A DNA stretch of 64,000 bases from CBDATW01 sp965214965 (GTDB taxonomy: Bacteria > Bacillota_I > Bacilli_A > CBDATW01). Below, one piece after another: positions 31,184 to 42,736 of this stretch. The position numbers and the translations under genes are program-made. How positions within the stretch are numbered: the first letter of the stretch is position 1; each line of letters starts with the position of its first letter. The notes under the pieces were generated by a model that saw only the letters and a list, made by a program, of their open reading frames with translations, was not told the origin of the DNA and made no database searches. Where the stretch lies: contig OZ244030.1 of NCBI GenBank assembly GCA_965214965.1, positions 62,001-126,000 on the forward strand, read 5' to 3'.

Positions 31184-31585
31184 TTAAATTCTTTTGTTTT
31201 TAAAGAAATTTTTTAATATTGATTCAAAGTATTTTGTTTTCTTAAATGAGAAGTTTGTTTTATAGTTAACATTCTTAAAAGACTTTGATAAATAGTAGAC
31301 TTTTTTAATTCTAGAAGACTTTATTACTTCTTTGCACATTGCGCATGGTTCTAACGTAGTGTAAAGAATGGCTTTGTCAAGTTTTCAGGTTCTTAGCTTT
31401 TTAGTAGCTTTTCTAATAGTAATTATCTCTGCATGACCCAAAACATTGTTTTTAAATTCTTTATTGTTATGAGCATAAGAAATTACCTTATCATCCATCA
31501 TTAAAAGAGCAGCTACAGGAACTTCGCCTTTTTTATAAGCTTTTTCTGTAAGTTTTTTTAGTTTTTCTAATATGTCTTTTTTCAT
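31184..31585 (-). CDS. tadA: tRNA-specific adenosine deaminase TadA
   Basis: This 133-aa zinc enzyme converts the wobble A34 to inosine in tRNA-Arg(ACG). HAE (about 48-50, in GHAEI) and PCAMC (in LEPCAMCKEV) supply the zinc ligands and proton-transfer Glu. ATG 31585 with GAGAG upstream is preferred over the ATG four codons earlier. It is short for the family. It lies downstream of the SRP RNA gene, a common mollicute and Bacillus neighbourhood (tadA-ffs-dnaX). Confidence 0.9.
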
Positions 31586-31600
31586 ATTTTCTCTCAAAAT

Positions 31601-31677
31601 AAAAAGTCACACACAATACTGAGTACTTATGGCTGCTTCATTCCTGATCTGACCAGATTCGTATGTATTGTTGTGAC
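31601..31677 (-). ncRNA. ffs: Signal recognition particle 4.5S-type RNA
   Basis: The minus strand folds into one long hairpin: 5' GTCACAACAATAC pairs with 3' GTATTGTGTGTGAC, and the apical domain contains CTGGTCAGATCAGGAATGAA and GCAGCC, the conserved SRP RNA tip that binds Ffh. Length is about 75 bases and a T-run (31601-31605) ends it. A perfect -10 box TATAAT lies at 31684-31689 (minus strand), 6-7 bases before the RNA start. Confidence 0.93.
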
Positions 31678-31697
31678 ATTTATATTATACCACATAA

Positions 31698-31713
31698 TGT
31701 TCCACGTGAAACA
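31698..31713 (-). promoter_or_regulatory. parS: parS site 1 (ParB loading site)
   Basis: TGTTCCACGTGAAACA, an exact match to the 16-bp bacterial parS consensus. It lies directly before the serS stop codon and overlaps the likely -35 region of the ffs promoter. Confidence 0.95.
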
Positions 31714-32976
31714 TTACTTAATTATTTCTGTTTTTAAATATGATTTTAATACTTCTGGAACTAATATTGAACCATCTTCTTGTTGATAATTTTCAATAAT
31801 AGCTGCAAGTGTTCTACCAATAGGTAGTCCAGAACCATTTAGAGTGTGCACAAATGATAATGATCCATCTGTATTTCTATATTTGATATTAGCTCTCCTT
31901 GCTTGAAAATCTGACATGTTTGAACATGATGAAATTTCTCTATATGTACCTTGTGATGGTAGTCAAACCTCAATATCATAGGTTTTTGAGCTTGAAAATC
32001 CTAAATCTCCAGTGCATAGTTCAACCACTCTATATGGTAGTTCTAAATCTTGTAGAATTTCTTCTGCAAAACTAGTCATTTTTTCTAAATCTTGTAGAGA
32101 ATTTTCAGGTTTAGAAAACATTAACATTTCTACTTTATGGAATTGGTGTTGTCTGATGATTCCTTTAACATCTCTACCTGCTGAGCCAGCTTCTGATCTA
32201 AAACAAGGGCTGTATGAGCAATATTTAATTGTTTTTTCAAGATCTAATACTTCATTTTTATGAATGTTTGTAATTGGGACCTCTGAAGTAGGTATTAAAT
32301 ACATATTTTCATTTACTTTATATAAATCTTCTTCAAATTTCGGTAGTTGCCCTGTGTTTTCCATAGAGTTTTGGTTAACAATATATGGTGTGAGTACCTC
32401 TATGAAGCCGTTTTCTTCAGTTTGTTTATCAAGTAAATATTGTGTAAGGGCTCTGTGTAATCTGGCACCAATACCTTTGTAAACTGCAAATCTAGCTCCA
32501 GTAATTTTTGCAGCTTGTTCAAAATTAATAATATTAAGATTTGTTGCTAAATCAGCATGATCTTTTACCTCAAAATCAAATTTTTTAGGTTCTCCTCATT
32601 TTCTAATTTCATCATTTGCATACTCATCATTTCCATTTGGTACTGTTTCACGTGGAACATTTGGTGTTTTTAGTAAAATTTCTTTGATTTTTTTTTCTGT
32701 TTCTTTTTGTTTATGATCAAGACTTTCAATTTGAAATTTAAGTTTAGAAACTTCAGTAAGAATTGATTCTATACATTCTCCTGAATTTTTAGCTTTACCA
32801 ATTTCTTTTGATTTATTATTTCTAAAAGCTTTTTTAACTTCAACATCTTGAATAATACTTATTCTAAGGTCATCTAATTTGATTATCTCTTTTAAATATT
32901 CGAAGTTTCCACCTCTTAATGATAGTTGTTTTATAATTTTATCTGGATCTTTTTTTAATAGTTTAATATCAATCAT
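31714..32976 (-). CDS. serS: Seryl-tRNA synthetase
   Basis: This 420-aa class II enzyme charges tRNA-Ser. The N-terminal helical arm (residues about 20-110) ends at QTPNVPRE-like NVPRETVPNG; motif 2 contains FRSEAGSAGRDVKGIIRQHQFHKVE, and motif 3 is near GSGLPIGRTLAAIIENYQ. MIDIKLLKKDP is the correct start, with AAAGGAG upstream. It is controlled by a T-box leader. The gene contains one parS site and ends at another. Confidence 0.96.
32644..32659 (+). promoter_or_regulatory. parS: parS site 2, inside serS
   Basis: TGTTTCACGTGGAACA on the plus strand, the exact reverse complement of site 1. It encodes part of NVPRETVP in serS, so the site is kept without breaking the protein. Confidence 0.95.
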
Positions 32977-32989
32977 TTTAATCTCCTTT

Positions 32990-33200
32990 TGTACAAAAAA
33001 CCTCACACAAATACTGTGTGAAGGAGCGATTGATCGCGGTGCCATCCTTCTTTATTACTTAATTTCACTTTAACGCAGTGTTACGTTTATTTTATAGATA
33101 AAAGCTCAGGAGTAGATTTCTCATATTTTTGTGTTTGGTTTGCAGCTAACACCAAATCTCTAATTTCACAAATTTATATGTTACTTGTTCCATCTTTGCA
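32990..33200 (-). promoter_or_regulatory. T-box leader of serS
   Basis: On the minus strand the T-box core GATGGCACCGCG lies near 33032-33045, within an antiterminator that pairs with a later CTCCTTC. A terminator hairpin CACACAGTATTTGTGTG and T-run follow (32994-33023). Upstream is a long stem I with GGTGTTAGCTGCAAACC and a possible specifier UCU in AAATCTACTCC (Ser codon). Uncharged tRNA-Ser should favour read-through into serS. Confidence 0.9.
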
Positions 33201-33285
33201 TTAATATTATAACATTTATAATAGTTTATTATATACACTATAAGTGTTATTTTTAATAATTATTTATAAATCACAAAATATGTAT

Positions 33286-33291
33286 TATAAT
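33286..33291 (+). promoter_or_regulatory. -10 box of the lipoprotein promoter
   Basis: TATAAT preceded by a TGT a few bases upstream, 36 bases before the ATG at 33327, with AAAGGAG as RBS. The -35 is weak. It lies between the divergent serS leader and the lipoprotein gene; the rest of the gap holds nothing I recognise. Confidence 0.6.
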
Positions 33292-33326
33292 ACTGTTGTA
33301 TAGTATGTTAATAAAGGAGTTATATT

Positions 33327-34169
33327 ATGAAAAAATTAGTTACATTATTTGCGGCTGCTTCGCTAGTTGCATCATGTGGATTAAAAACAAAAGAAAGTAA
33401 AAGTGTCAAGAAAATTGAAGAAAAAAGTAATTCAAAAAAAGTACAAAATGTTGTTAATAACAAAATTGTTTTTCAACAAGTTTCATCAGAAAGTTTTAAC
33501 AGTGGTGGTGCATCAAAAGATACAACTTCAACATCACAAAATGATGGGGATGTTTCATCATCTAAAGAAAATACGTCAACTAATACATTTAGAAATTTAG
33601 AATTTGATTCTGAAAGACCATATACAGGGAGAAATCGTACAGCTAATCAAATAGCATTTTTGCTTGGATACATTACTGCAAAACATTTATCAAATAATAG
33701 ATCTATTTATGATTATTCAGGTTCAGAAGGATTAAAAATCGGAGTATATGGTGGTGTTAACACAGAAGTTGTCACTAAATATATAACTGGATTCCAACAG
33801 GGAATAAAATATTGGAATGAAAATATTTCACAAGACCAAAACACTGTAGAATTTATTAACCTTGGATCAAGTATTAATGATTATCTAACAAATAGTTTTG
33901 TACTTGGTGAGGGAACTGATAAAACTGTAGAAATTATAAATGAAAAAGCAGATTTTATTCTTCCGGTATCTGGTGGGCAAGTAAAAGATACAATTTCGTA
34001 TATTGAATCAAATAATTTAAATGTACAAGTGATTGGGTTGGATAAATGACAAAATTTCTGAGTTTCTTCAGAAATTAAAGAAGAGATAAAATCTTTATGA
34101 CTTAATGCAAAAGATCAAGAAAAAGTTTTAACTGCTTCTCAAGAAGTTAAAGTAGACTTTCAATTTTAA
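33327..34169 (+). CDS. Lipoprotein, probable BMP/PnrA-type substrate-binding protein (partial-like)
   Basis: This 280-aa protein is read through two UGA(Trp) codons. It begins with a lipoprotein signal (about 1-17) with Cys in LVASCGL, followed by a low-complexity Ser/Lys linker (about 25-90) and a globular region (about 100-280) with NQIAFLLGYITAKH, GVYGG, GFQQGIKYWNE and ADFILPVSGG, which resemble the BMP/PnrA nucleoside-binding fold. The domain is shorter than a full BMP protein (about 300 aa), lacking the N-terminal strand and part of the second lobe. No permease or ATPase genes are adjacent. It is on the opposite strand to its neighbours. A nucleoside-binding role is inference. Confidence 0.7.
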
Positions 34170-34170
34170 T

Positions 34171-34203
34171 AAAAAACAACAAAATTAATTGTTGTTTTTT
34201 ATT
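34171..34203. terminator. Bidirectional terminator between the lipoprotein and guaC
   Basis: aaaaaacaac pairs with gttgtttttt around the loop aaaattaatt. The genes converge here, and the hairpin serves both. It overlaps the last bases of guaC. Confidence 0.85.
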
Positions 34204-35152
34204 TATAAACTACATAATCAACTTCTTTTAATGCTGATAGGTCTTTTCCACCAGCATATGATATTGAAGATTGTAAATCTTCGATAATTCTATCAAGTGT
34301 ATCTCATAGTGAGCCTTTGTATTCAACAAGAATTTTCTTTCCTTCAATTCTTTTATTGTATCCTTTAGTATGTTCTGAAGCAGAACCAAAATACGCTTTA
34401 TATTTTTTACCATGTTGTTCAATTAACTCACCTGGTGATTCATCATGTCCTGAAAGAATTGAACCAACCATACATAGAGTAGCACCAAATCTAATAGCTT
34501 TGGCTATGTCTCCATGATGTCTTAGACCACCATCACAAATTAGAGGTACTTTAGCAGTTTCAGCTAATCATTTTATTGCTGATAGTTGGAATCCACCAGT
34601 ACCAAAACCTGTTTTAAACCTTGTAGTACACACTTTCCCTGGCCCAACACCAACTTTAATACAGTCAGCTCCTCAAATTTCCAAGTCTTTTACTGCATCT
34701 CTTGTAGCAACATTGCCAACAATAAGAAATGGTGTGTCTCCCATAGTTTCTTTAATTGTTTTAATTAGTTTTCTTACAGTTTCTGAATGCCCATGAGCAA
34801 CATCGATTGTTATAAAGTCAGGAATTAGTTTTTCTTTAGCTAATTTTTTAACTAAATCAAAATTTTCTTTTTTAATTCCTAATGCAATTGATGAAATCAC
34901 TTTTTCTTCATTACATCTTTTAATAAAAGCTGCTGAATCTACATTAAATCTGTGCATAACATAGAAGAAACTTTTTTTTGCTAACTCGATACATAGATCT
35001 TCATTAATAACAGTTAGCATGTTAGCTGGAACTATTGGTACAGCAAATTTGTGTCCTCCTAGTTCAAAACTTGTGTCACATTCGCTTCTTGATGAAACAA
35101 TACACTTTTTAGGTAGTAGGTTTACTTGGTCAAAATCAAATATTTTATCCAT
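34199..35152 (-). CDS. guaC: GMP reductase
   Basis: This 317-aa TIM-barrel enzyme reduces GMP to IMP with NADPH. It has FDQVNLLPKKC, the substrate loop GVGPGKVCTTRFKTGFG (catalytic Cys) and YFGSASEHTKGY. The lack of CBS domains and the length (about 320) favour GMP reductase over IMP dehydrogenase. With purA/purB it channels guanine nucleotides to AMP. Confidence 0.88.
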
Positions 35153-35191
35153 TTATTTTTTCTGCTTTCATTTTTACATTAATATTTTATC

Positions 35192-35216
35192 AAAAAAACA
35201 CCCCTGATTTTGGAGT
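35192..35216 (-). terminator. gyrA terminator
   Basis: On the minus strand ACTCC pairs with GGGGT around AAAATCA and a T-run follows. It lies 12 bases after the gyrA stop. Confidence 0.65.
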
Positions 35217-35227
35217 ATTTTAAAATA

Positions 35228-37702
35228 TTATGCTCTGCAATCTTCTTCTAATTCGTTGTAATTATCATCTCAGTTTTTTTCAAAAATATTATCAACAACT
35301 GCAACAGCTGATTGAATTCTAACTGATTCATCAATATCCATTAATTTAACACCTTGTGTATTTCTAGAAGAAATTGAAATTTGTTTAACTTTAAGTCTTA
35401 TGATTTGGCCTTTTGTTGTTATCAACATTAATTCTTCATTTCCATTAACCGGGATAACTTCAACTAATTTACCAGTTTTTGGAGTGATCTTAATTGTTTT
35501 AACACCTTTACCACCACGCTTAATAATTCTGTAATCATTAATTGGTGTTAATTTACCAGTGCCTCTTGATGAAATAGATAGTAGATGAGAGTATCCTTCT
35601 GGAATAGCCATAGAAATAACTTTACCATCATTTACATTCATTCCTTTAACACCGTATGTTTTACGTCCAGATGATCTAACATCTGATTCGTTAAATCTAA
35701 TTGACTTGCCATTAGAGTTTCCAAGAATGATTTCATTTGATCCTTGTGTTAGAGCAACATCTAATAACTCATCGTTTTGTTTTAAAGCAATAGCAACTTT
35801 ACCTGTTTGTCTTACTCTTACATATTCAGATGATTTGGTTTTTTTAATTAAACCGTTTTGTGTTACAAACACAAAAAATGATTCTTCTGAATAATCATCA
35901 ATATTTAGAAGAGCTTTAATTTTTTCGCCTTTTTCAATATTTAATAAGTTAATAGCGGGAATTCCTTTTGATTGTCTATTAAACTCTGGGACTTGATGAG
36001 CTCTTAGTCTATAAACTTTACCTTTATCTGTAAAAAACATTAAGTCAGTATGAGTTGTTGTGTAGATCATTTTATAAATTAGATCTTCTTCTATAGTGTT
36101 TTGGCCCTTAATTCCTTTACCACCACGGTTTTGTGATTTGTAAGTTGATGCAGGAATACGTTTTATGTACCCAGATTTAGATAGAGTAATAACTACGTTT
36201 TCTTCGGGAATTAATGATTCATCATCAATTGATATTGATGCTGATGGATCAATTAAAGTTCTTCTATCATCACCAAACTTTTCTTTAATTTCAGTAAGTT
36301 CTTTTTTAACAATAGAGAAAACTTCTGAATCATTATTAAGAATATTGTTATATTTTAAAATAATTATTTCAAGTTCTTTAATTTCACCTTCTAATTTTTC
36401 TCTTTCAAGACCTGTTAATCTTGAAAGTTTCATTTCTAAAATGGCTTTTGCTTGGATTTTAGAAAGAGAGTATTCTGAGATAAGTTTTGTTTGAGCTTCT
36501 TCTGAATTTTTTGATTTTTTAATTAATTCAATAATCTTATCAATATTATTTAAAGCTTTTGAAAGTCCTTGAAGAATATGAATTTTATTTTCAGCTTTTT
36601 CTAAATCAAACTTTGTTCTTTTGGTGATTATATCAAATTGATGTTTTATGTAAATTTTTAGTGTTTCTTTTAAGTTTAATCTTTTTGGCTCACCATTAAC
36701 TAAAACAATGTTGTTGAAAGCAAATGATGTTTGCAAGTTTGTGTTTTTATATAATTGGTTTAAAATTACATGCCCAATAGCATCTCTTTTTAATTCAATA
36801 ACTATTCTAAGACCTTTGTGATTTGTTTCATCTCTTAAATCAGAAATTCCTTCAACTACTTTATTTCTAACTAAATCAGCAATTGATTCAATTAATTTTG
36901 ATTTATTAACTTGATAGGGAATTTCTGTAATGATAATTTCATCTTTACCGGTTGGTTTTTCAATAACTTCAGCTTTAGATTTAGTTACAATTGACCCTTT
37001 ACCAGTTTTATAAGCAGATGTGATACCAGAAAGACCTAATGTAATACCACCAGTTGGATAATCAGGTCCTTTAATAATTTTATTTAATTCCTCAATTGAC
37101 ATTTCTTTATTATCAATTAATTTAATAATACCATCAATAACTTCTTTTAAGTTGTGAGGAGGTATATTTGTTGCCATACCAACAGCAATACCAGTTGCAC
37201 CATTAACTAAAAGGTTAGGGAACTTAGCAGGTAATACTGTAGGTTCTTTTTCTTTACCGTCATAGTTATCTTTCATATTAACTGTATTTTTATTAATATC
37301 TTTTAACATGTGCATAGCAAGTTTAGACATTCTTGCCTCTGTATAACGCATTGCAGCTGCTCCATCACCATCAAGAGAACCGAAGTTACCGTGTCCATCT
37401 ACTAGTGGGTAACGGTAGGAGAAGTCTTGAGCCATTCGGACCATTGCGTCATAAACAGATGAGTCACCATGCGGGTGATATTTACCAATTACTTCACCAA
37501 CTGTTCTAGCTGATTTTTGATATGGTTTATCTGAGTGATTACCAATTTGGTTCATAGCAAACATAATTCTTCTATGAACAGGCTTCATTCCATCTTTTGC
37601 ATCAGGAAGGGCTCTTGAAACGATAACTGACATTGCATAGTCAAGAAATGAATTTTGCATTTCTTTAACAATGTTAATATCTACGATTTTATTGTTTTCC
37701 AT
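35228..37702 (-). CDS. gyrA: DNA gyrase subunit A
   Basis: The 824-aa breakage-reunion subunit has DYAMSVIVSRALPDAKDGMKPVHRR, GKYHPHGDSSVYDAMVRMAQ and active-site Tyr in RYTEARM. Quinolone-resistance region residues read HPHGDSSVY. The C-terminal beta-pinwheel includes QNRGGKGIKG, the GyrA box, which marks it as gyrase A and not ParC. Its last residues read through a UGA(Trp) to NWDDNYNELEEDCRA. It follows gyrB by 17 bases. Confidence 0.97.
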
Positions 37703-37719
37703 TTTTTCTTCCTTAATGA

Positions 37720-39645
37720 CTATGCGTCTAGGTTTTTAACATACTTAGCATTTGTTTCAATAAACTCTTTACGCGGTAATACATCATCACCCATAAGAGT
37801 TGAAAATATTTGATCAGATTCTATAGCATCTTCAATAGTGACTTTAAGAAGTGTTCTATTCTCTTGGTTCATTGTTGTTTCTCAAAGTTGATCTGGGTTC
37901 ATTTCTCCAAGACCTTTGTATCTTTGTATGTTGAACCTTAAATCCTGATTTTCTTCTTTTCATGAATCTAAATCTCTATCGTTGTAGAAATAAGAAACTT
38001 TCTTACCTACAGTTGTTTTAAAAAGAGGTGGTTGAGCAATATAAATATTTCCTGCCTCTATTAATTCTTTATAGTATCTATAAAAGAATGTTAATAATAA
38101 TGTTCTAATGTGAGCTCCGTCTACATCGGCATCAGTCATGATAATAATTTTATGATATCTTAATTTTTTGTGATTAAATTCTGGACCAATACCACACCCA
38201 AGAGCTGTAATTATTGTTCCAACTTCATCGTTGTTAAATATTTTATCTTCTTTTGCTTTTTGAACGTTAATAACTTTACCTTTAAGTGGTAATATAGCTT
38301 GAGTAAATCTATCTCTACCCATTTTAGCAGAGCCACCAGCTGAGTCTCCCTCAACTATATATAATTCTGAGTTTGATGGATCTTTAGATCGGCAGTCTGC
38401 TAGTTTTCCAGGAAGAGAAGAGAATTCAAGAACACTTTTTCTCTTTGTTGATTCTCTTGCTCGGTTTGCTGCCATTCTAGCAGATTGGGCTATAATTGCT
38501 CTTTGAGTAATAACACCTGCTACATCAGGGTTTTCTCAAAGGAATATTTCTAATTGTTCTGAAAGAACTTCGTTAACAGCTTTTCTTGCATCTGCATTAC
38601 CAAGTTTTGTTTTTGTTTGTCCTTCAAACTCTGGGTTTGTGTGTTTAACTGAAATAATAGCTGTTAAACCTTCTTTGATATCTTCTTTAAGTAGTTTGTT
38701 TGATTCTTTTTTAAGCATTTTATATTCAAAAGCGTATCTGTTGACTATTTTTGTGATAGCTAAATCAAAACCTTGTTCGTGGGTACCACCTTCGTGTGTG
38801 TTAATGTTGTTACAAAATGAAGCGACTGTTGTTTTGTCTGATTTTGTATATTGCATACCAATTTCAAGTGCAATATCTCCTGATTCTTTTGAATTAAATA
38901 TTTTATCAATATAAATTACATCTTTATGAATAACTTCTTTTGATTTGTTTAAATCTTTAACATATTCTTCGACTCCACCTTCTGTATAGTATTCTTTTTG
39001 AAAATTTATTCTTTCATCAATAATTATAAGTTTTATTTTTTTATTTAGATATGCAAGTTGTTTTATTCTTTTTTTTAGGGTTTCTAAATCATAAACTTGT
39101 GTTTCTTTAAAAATTGTGGCATCTGGTTTGAATATAATTTCTGTTCCAGTTGATGTTGATGTTCCGTCTACAAAAAGATTTGAAGTTGGTATACCTTTGT
39201 TAAATTCTTGTTTGTAAATTTTATTATTTCTTTGAACTTTTACTTTAAGGTAGTCTGAAAGGGCGTTAACAACTGAAGCACCAACTCCGTGGAGTCCTCC
39301 AGAAACTTTATATCCACCACCATCAAACTTACCACCGGCATGTAGAGTTGTTAAAATTGTTTCAACGGTTGATTTACCAGTTTTTGGGTGTAAATCAACA
39401 GGGATGCCTCTGCCGTTATCAAAAACTTTTATTTCGTTATTTTTTGTAATAGTAATTTTTATTAAATCACAATGGCCCGCAAGAGCTTCGTCGATAGAGT
39501 TGTCTACAATTTCTCAAACCAAGTGGTGAAGACCTTTTGATGTTGTGTCACCAATATACATAGCAGGTCTTTTTCTAACAGCTTCAAGACCTTCTAAAAC
39601 TTGAATTTGACTAGCGTTGTAATTTGTTTGAATTTTATCATTCAT
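37720..39645 (-). CDS. gyrB: DNA gyrase subunit B
   Basis: The 641-aa ATPase subunit starts MNDKIQTNYNASQIQVLEGLEAVRKRP. The GHKL site (VDNSIDEALAGH-type) and the TOPRIM motifs EGDSAGG and DADVDGAHI are visible. The ATG at 39645 is chosen over the overlapping ATG at 39641 because it is in frame and has GGAG upstream. Several UGA(Trp) codons break the frame in a naive reading. The gene is the first of the gyrB-gyrA unit. Confidence 0.97.
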
Positions 39646-39742
39646 TATAACTCCTTTTTAATTGAAATTTAAGTGGTTTTTTATCACTTATATTACCTAA
39701 TATATTTTACCATATTTAAGGTGTTTTTTGGGTTTTTAAAAC

Positions 39743-39774
39743 TCAAAAAAACAGAGTTAAATCTCTGTTTTTAT
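39743..39774 (-). terminator. Terminator at the end of the S4-domain gene
   Basis: AAACAGAG pairs with CTCTGTTT around the S4 gene stop, followed on the minus strand by a T-run. It separates dnaA-dnaN-S4 from gyrBA. Confidence 0.75.
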
Positions 39775-39978
39775 TTCGTATGTTTTATCATTTATTTTTA
39801 CAATTGTTTTATTTGTTAGTTTTTGGCGTTTGAATTGTGCTTTTTTTTCGTTAATTAAAACTGTGTTTTCTTTTAAAAACAAAGATATTTCCCCACCTGT
39901 TGATATTTCACCTATATATTTTAAAAATTTATTTAATTCTATGTAGGAGTTTTTAATTTCTACAACTTCTTTTTTCAT
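39757..39978 (-). CDS. S4-domain RNA-binding protein (YaaA/RlbA type)
   Basis: The 73-aa protein contains one S4 domain: IELNKFLKYIGEISTGGEISLFLKENTVLINEKKAQFKRQKL. In Bacillus a protein of this size (YaaA, RlbA) lies directly after dnaN and helps large-subunit assembly. Here too it follows dnaN, overlapping by one base (TAATG). Confidence 0.88.
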   Translation of the reverse strand: MKKEVVEIKNSYIELNKFLKYIGEISTGGEISLFLKENTVLINEKKAQFKRQKLTNKTIVKINDKTYEIKTEI

Positions 39979-41096
39979 TATTTAGATCTGTAAGGTAATA
40001 CTATGTGTTTTATGTTGTGTTGTGTGGGATCTTCAATCAACACTGGTTTTTTATCAGAGTTGAATTTGAGTTTTATTTCTTTGTTTGAAGTTGTTTTAAT
40101 TGCATCTAATAGGTATTTTGATGATATTGAAATTTCAATATCATCACCTTGTTTGTTGAAGTTGTCTATTTTTTCTATTGAAGTTCCTGTTTTTTGGTTT
40201 GCAGATTTAATGTAGAAGTTTTCATCTGTTATTTTAATTTGAATTTTGTTTTCTTCGTTTGTAAAAGAATTTATTCTATCTAAAGCTTTTTCTAATTCTG
40301 TTTTTCCAACTATTGTTGTTGTTTGGAATTCTTTAGGTATTACAGATGATATATCTGGGTACTTACCTACTATGTTTTGAAATTGTAATATTGAGTTTTT
40401 TGATTTAAGTTGTGTTTTTTCATCTGATATTCATATTTCTATTTCTGAGTTTTTAAATGAGTTTGTTTTATTTATCATTTTAAACATATTAATAGGTATT
40501 ATTATATTTATGTTTTCTTGATTTTGGAAATCTATTTTAGAAAGTCTATGCATATTTGTTGCTACAAAATAAGATTTTTCATCATCAGAATATAGGTTTA
40601 TACCTGAAAACTCTTTTCTATTTTGTTTATGCTCGTTATCAGCAGAAAAAGATATTTTTTGATTAACCTCTTCTATAAGTTTTTTGTTTATAGATATTTT
40701 TTTGCCTTTTATTCCAAAATCTGTTTTTGGATAATCTTCTGTTTTGTAAAGTTGTAATGAGTATCTTGATTTGTTTGTTGATATAGTTAAAATGTTTTCT
40801 TTAGTTTTTTCAAATAAAAGAATTTTTGAATCTGTCTTTCTAATAAGATCGTGTAGTTGTTTAATAGGTGTTAAAAATGAACCAGTTGATTCAACTTCTA
40901 ATTTTTTTTCTTCTACAGGTATTTTTGTTTTCATAGAGATTGAAGTGTTTGAAGATTTTATAATAACTTCATTATTAAAAACTTCAACATAAACAGCTTT
41001 GTAAATAGGTAGGGATAGTGTGTTGTTAGAAGAAATTGTTAACGATGCATCGTTAATCTCATTCTCTATAATATCTTTGTTAATTTTAAATTTCAT
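39978..41096 (-). CDS. dnaN: DNA polymerase III beta sliding clamp
   Basis: This 372-aa clamp has three repeated domains. The N-terminus MKFKINKDIIENEINDAS and the middle SGINLYSDDEKSYFVATNMHRLS match DnaN, and the C-terminus ends HIVLPYRS, the common PMR/PYR-type end of clamps. The stop overlaps the S4-domain gene start. It follows dnaA, as in most Firmicutes. Confidence 0.95.
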
Positions 41097-41147
41097 TTCA
41101 ACTCCATTTTAAATTATTTTTATTATTAATATTATGTTGTGGGTTTG

Positions 41148-41208
41148 TGTTGATAACAACCAAAAAACCTTAACTTAAATACATTATAACACTTTTATTT
41201 GTTGATAA
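41148..41208. promoter_or_regulatory. DnaA boxes between dnaA and dnaN
   Basis: Two copies of TGTTGATAA (41148-41156 and 41200-41208), the reverse of TTATCAACA, a standard DnaA-box variant. They lie in the 135-base dnaA-dnaN gap, together with AT-rich tracts. This part forms one half of a two-part origin. Confidence 0.8.
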
Positions 41209-41231
41209 TGTGTTGGTTTTTTTGTTTAAAA

Positions 41232-42659
41232 TTAACCAAAAACCAATTTTTCAATACCATCAACAAATAATCTGTAATCATTATCTTTCATCATTCTTTC
41301 TTTTACTGATTTTTCAGAATGGATTATTGTTGAATGGTCTCTTCCTCCAAAAACACTCCCAATTTCTTTATAAGAATGATCCAATCTTTTTCTGTAAAGA
41401 TAAATTGCAACATGTCTAGCGTCTTTAACATCTTTTTTTCTAGATTTACCAATTAATAATGATGTTTCAATCATAAATTTTTCAGAAACTATTTTTTGTA
41501 TCTCAACACCTTTTATTTTTGTTTTTTCAACTCTACTACCAAGTATGTGTTTTGAAACGTAATCCATTGAAATAACGTTTGTTGGGTTTGTTGTAACAAT
41601 GAAATCAAGTTTTTGTAAAACACCATCAAGGTTTCTAAAATCAGTTCCATAATTTAAAGCCAAAACTTCATAAACCTCATTAGTAATAACCATATCAGGG
41701 ATGTCTGATCATATGTTTTCCAATTCCCTTTTTAAATATTTTTTAGATAACTCAACTTCTGGTTTGAAAATTTGTGTTTGCAATGATTTTGAAAACCTAG
41801 TTTTTAATCTATCCGGAATACCTTTTAAAAATTTTGGTGGTGTGTCAGCTGTAATAACAATTTTCTTACCGTTCCTATTTAAGTGTTCAAAAACATTGAA
41901 GAAAGTATCGTTTGAACCAGTTTTACCTGTAAATCATTGTATATCATCAATAATTAAAACATCTAATTGTGAAAGTATTCTTGTAAATTCATCTATTGAC
42001 CCAACACCTAAATCATCTGTTGTTATATGCCCGAGTGAAGATGTGTATATTTCTGTGAATTTGTGAGCTCCCATGTATGCAACTTTTTGATTTAGTTTTT
42101 TAAAATAATTACCAATTGCATTAACTAAATGAGATTTACCAACACCAGAATCACCAAAAAAGAAAAGTGTGTTGTATTTTGATGAGTCATTGCAAAATTG
42201 TTTCGCCCCTTCATAAGCCATTTGATTTGACTGACCAACCATAAACATATCAAAAATCATTTTTGAATCTGGTTTATGAATGTTTGTGAATTTTAAAACC
42301 ATATTGTCTATTACAAACGTATTTTTTTGTGTTTGAACTACTTTCTCAACAAACCCAAAATCTCTAGAAGAAATATTTTCGATTTTTTGTTTTTCATAGT
42401 TCTGCTCATCAGATAAAACAGCATTAATTATTACTTTGTTTCCTGAATCTGCCAAAATAAAAGCTTCTAATTTATTTCTAAACTGTTCATTTATTAATTT
42501 TTGAACAGTTTTAGATGGTGAAATTAGTGTTAAAACACCATTTCTAAAAGAAACAAAATTGTTAGGTTTAATTATTAAATCAAAAACACCAGAATCAAAT
42601 TCATCTGCAATAAAGTTAGTAAAATATTCCCAATATTCAACATTGTTTATGTTTTTCAT
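41232..42659 (-). CDS. dnaA: Chromosomal replication initiator DnaA
   Basis: The 475-aa protein has an N-terminal domain I, a Walker A in FFGDSGVGKSHL (GDSGVGKS), Walker B LIIDDIQ, and the C-terminal DNA-binding signature GGRDHSTIIHSEKSV. Two UGA(Trp) codons split the naive frame. RBS AGGGGG precedes the ATG, and TATAAT lies a little further upstream. Confidence 0.98.
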
Positions 42660-42736
42660 TAATACCCCCTAATTTTATTAACATAATTATAATAAAAATC
42701 TATGTTGAAAACAATTACAAATGTTAAAAATAATAG

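Noticed and set aside
34199..35152. IMP dehydrogenase (guaB)
   Set aside because: CBS domains are missing and the length is that of GMP reductase.
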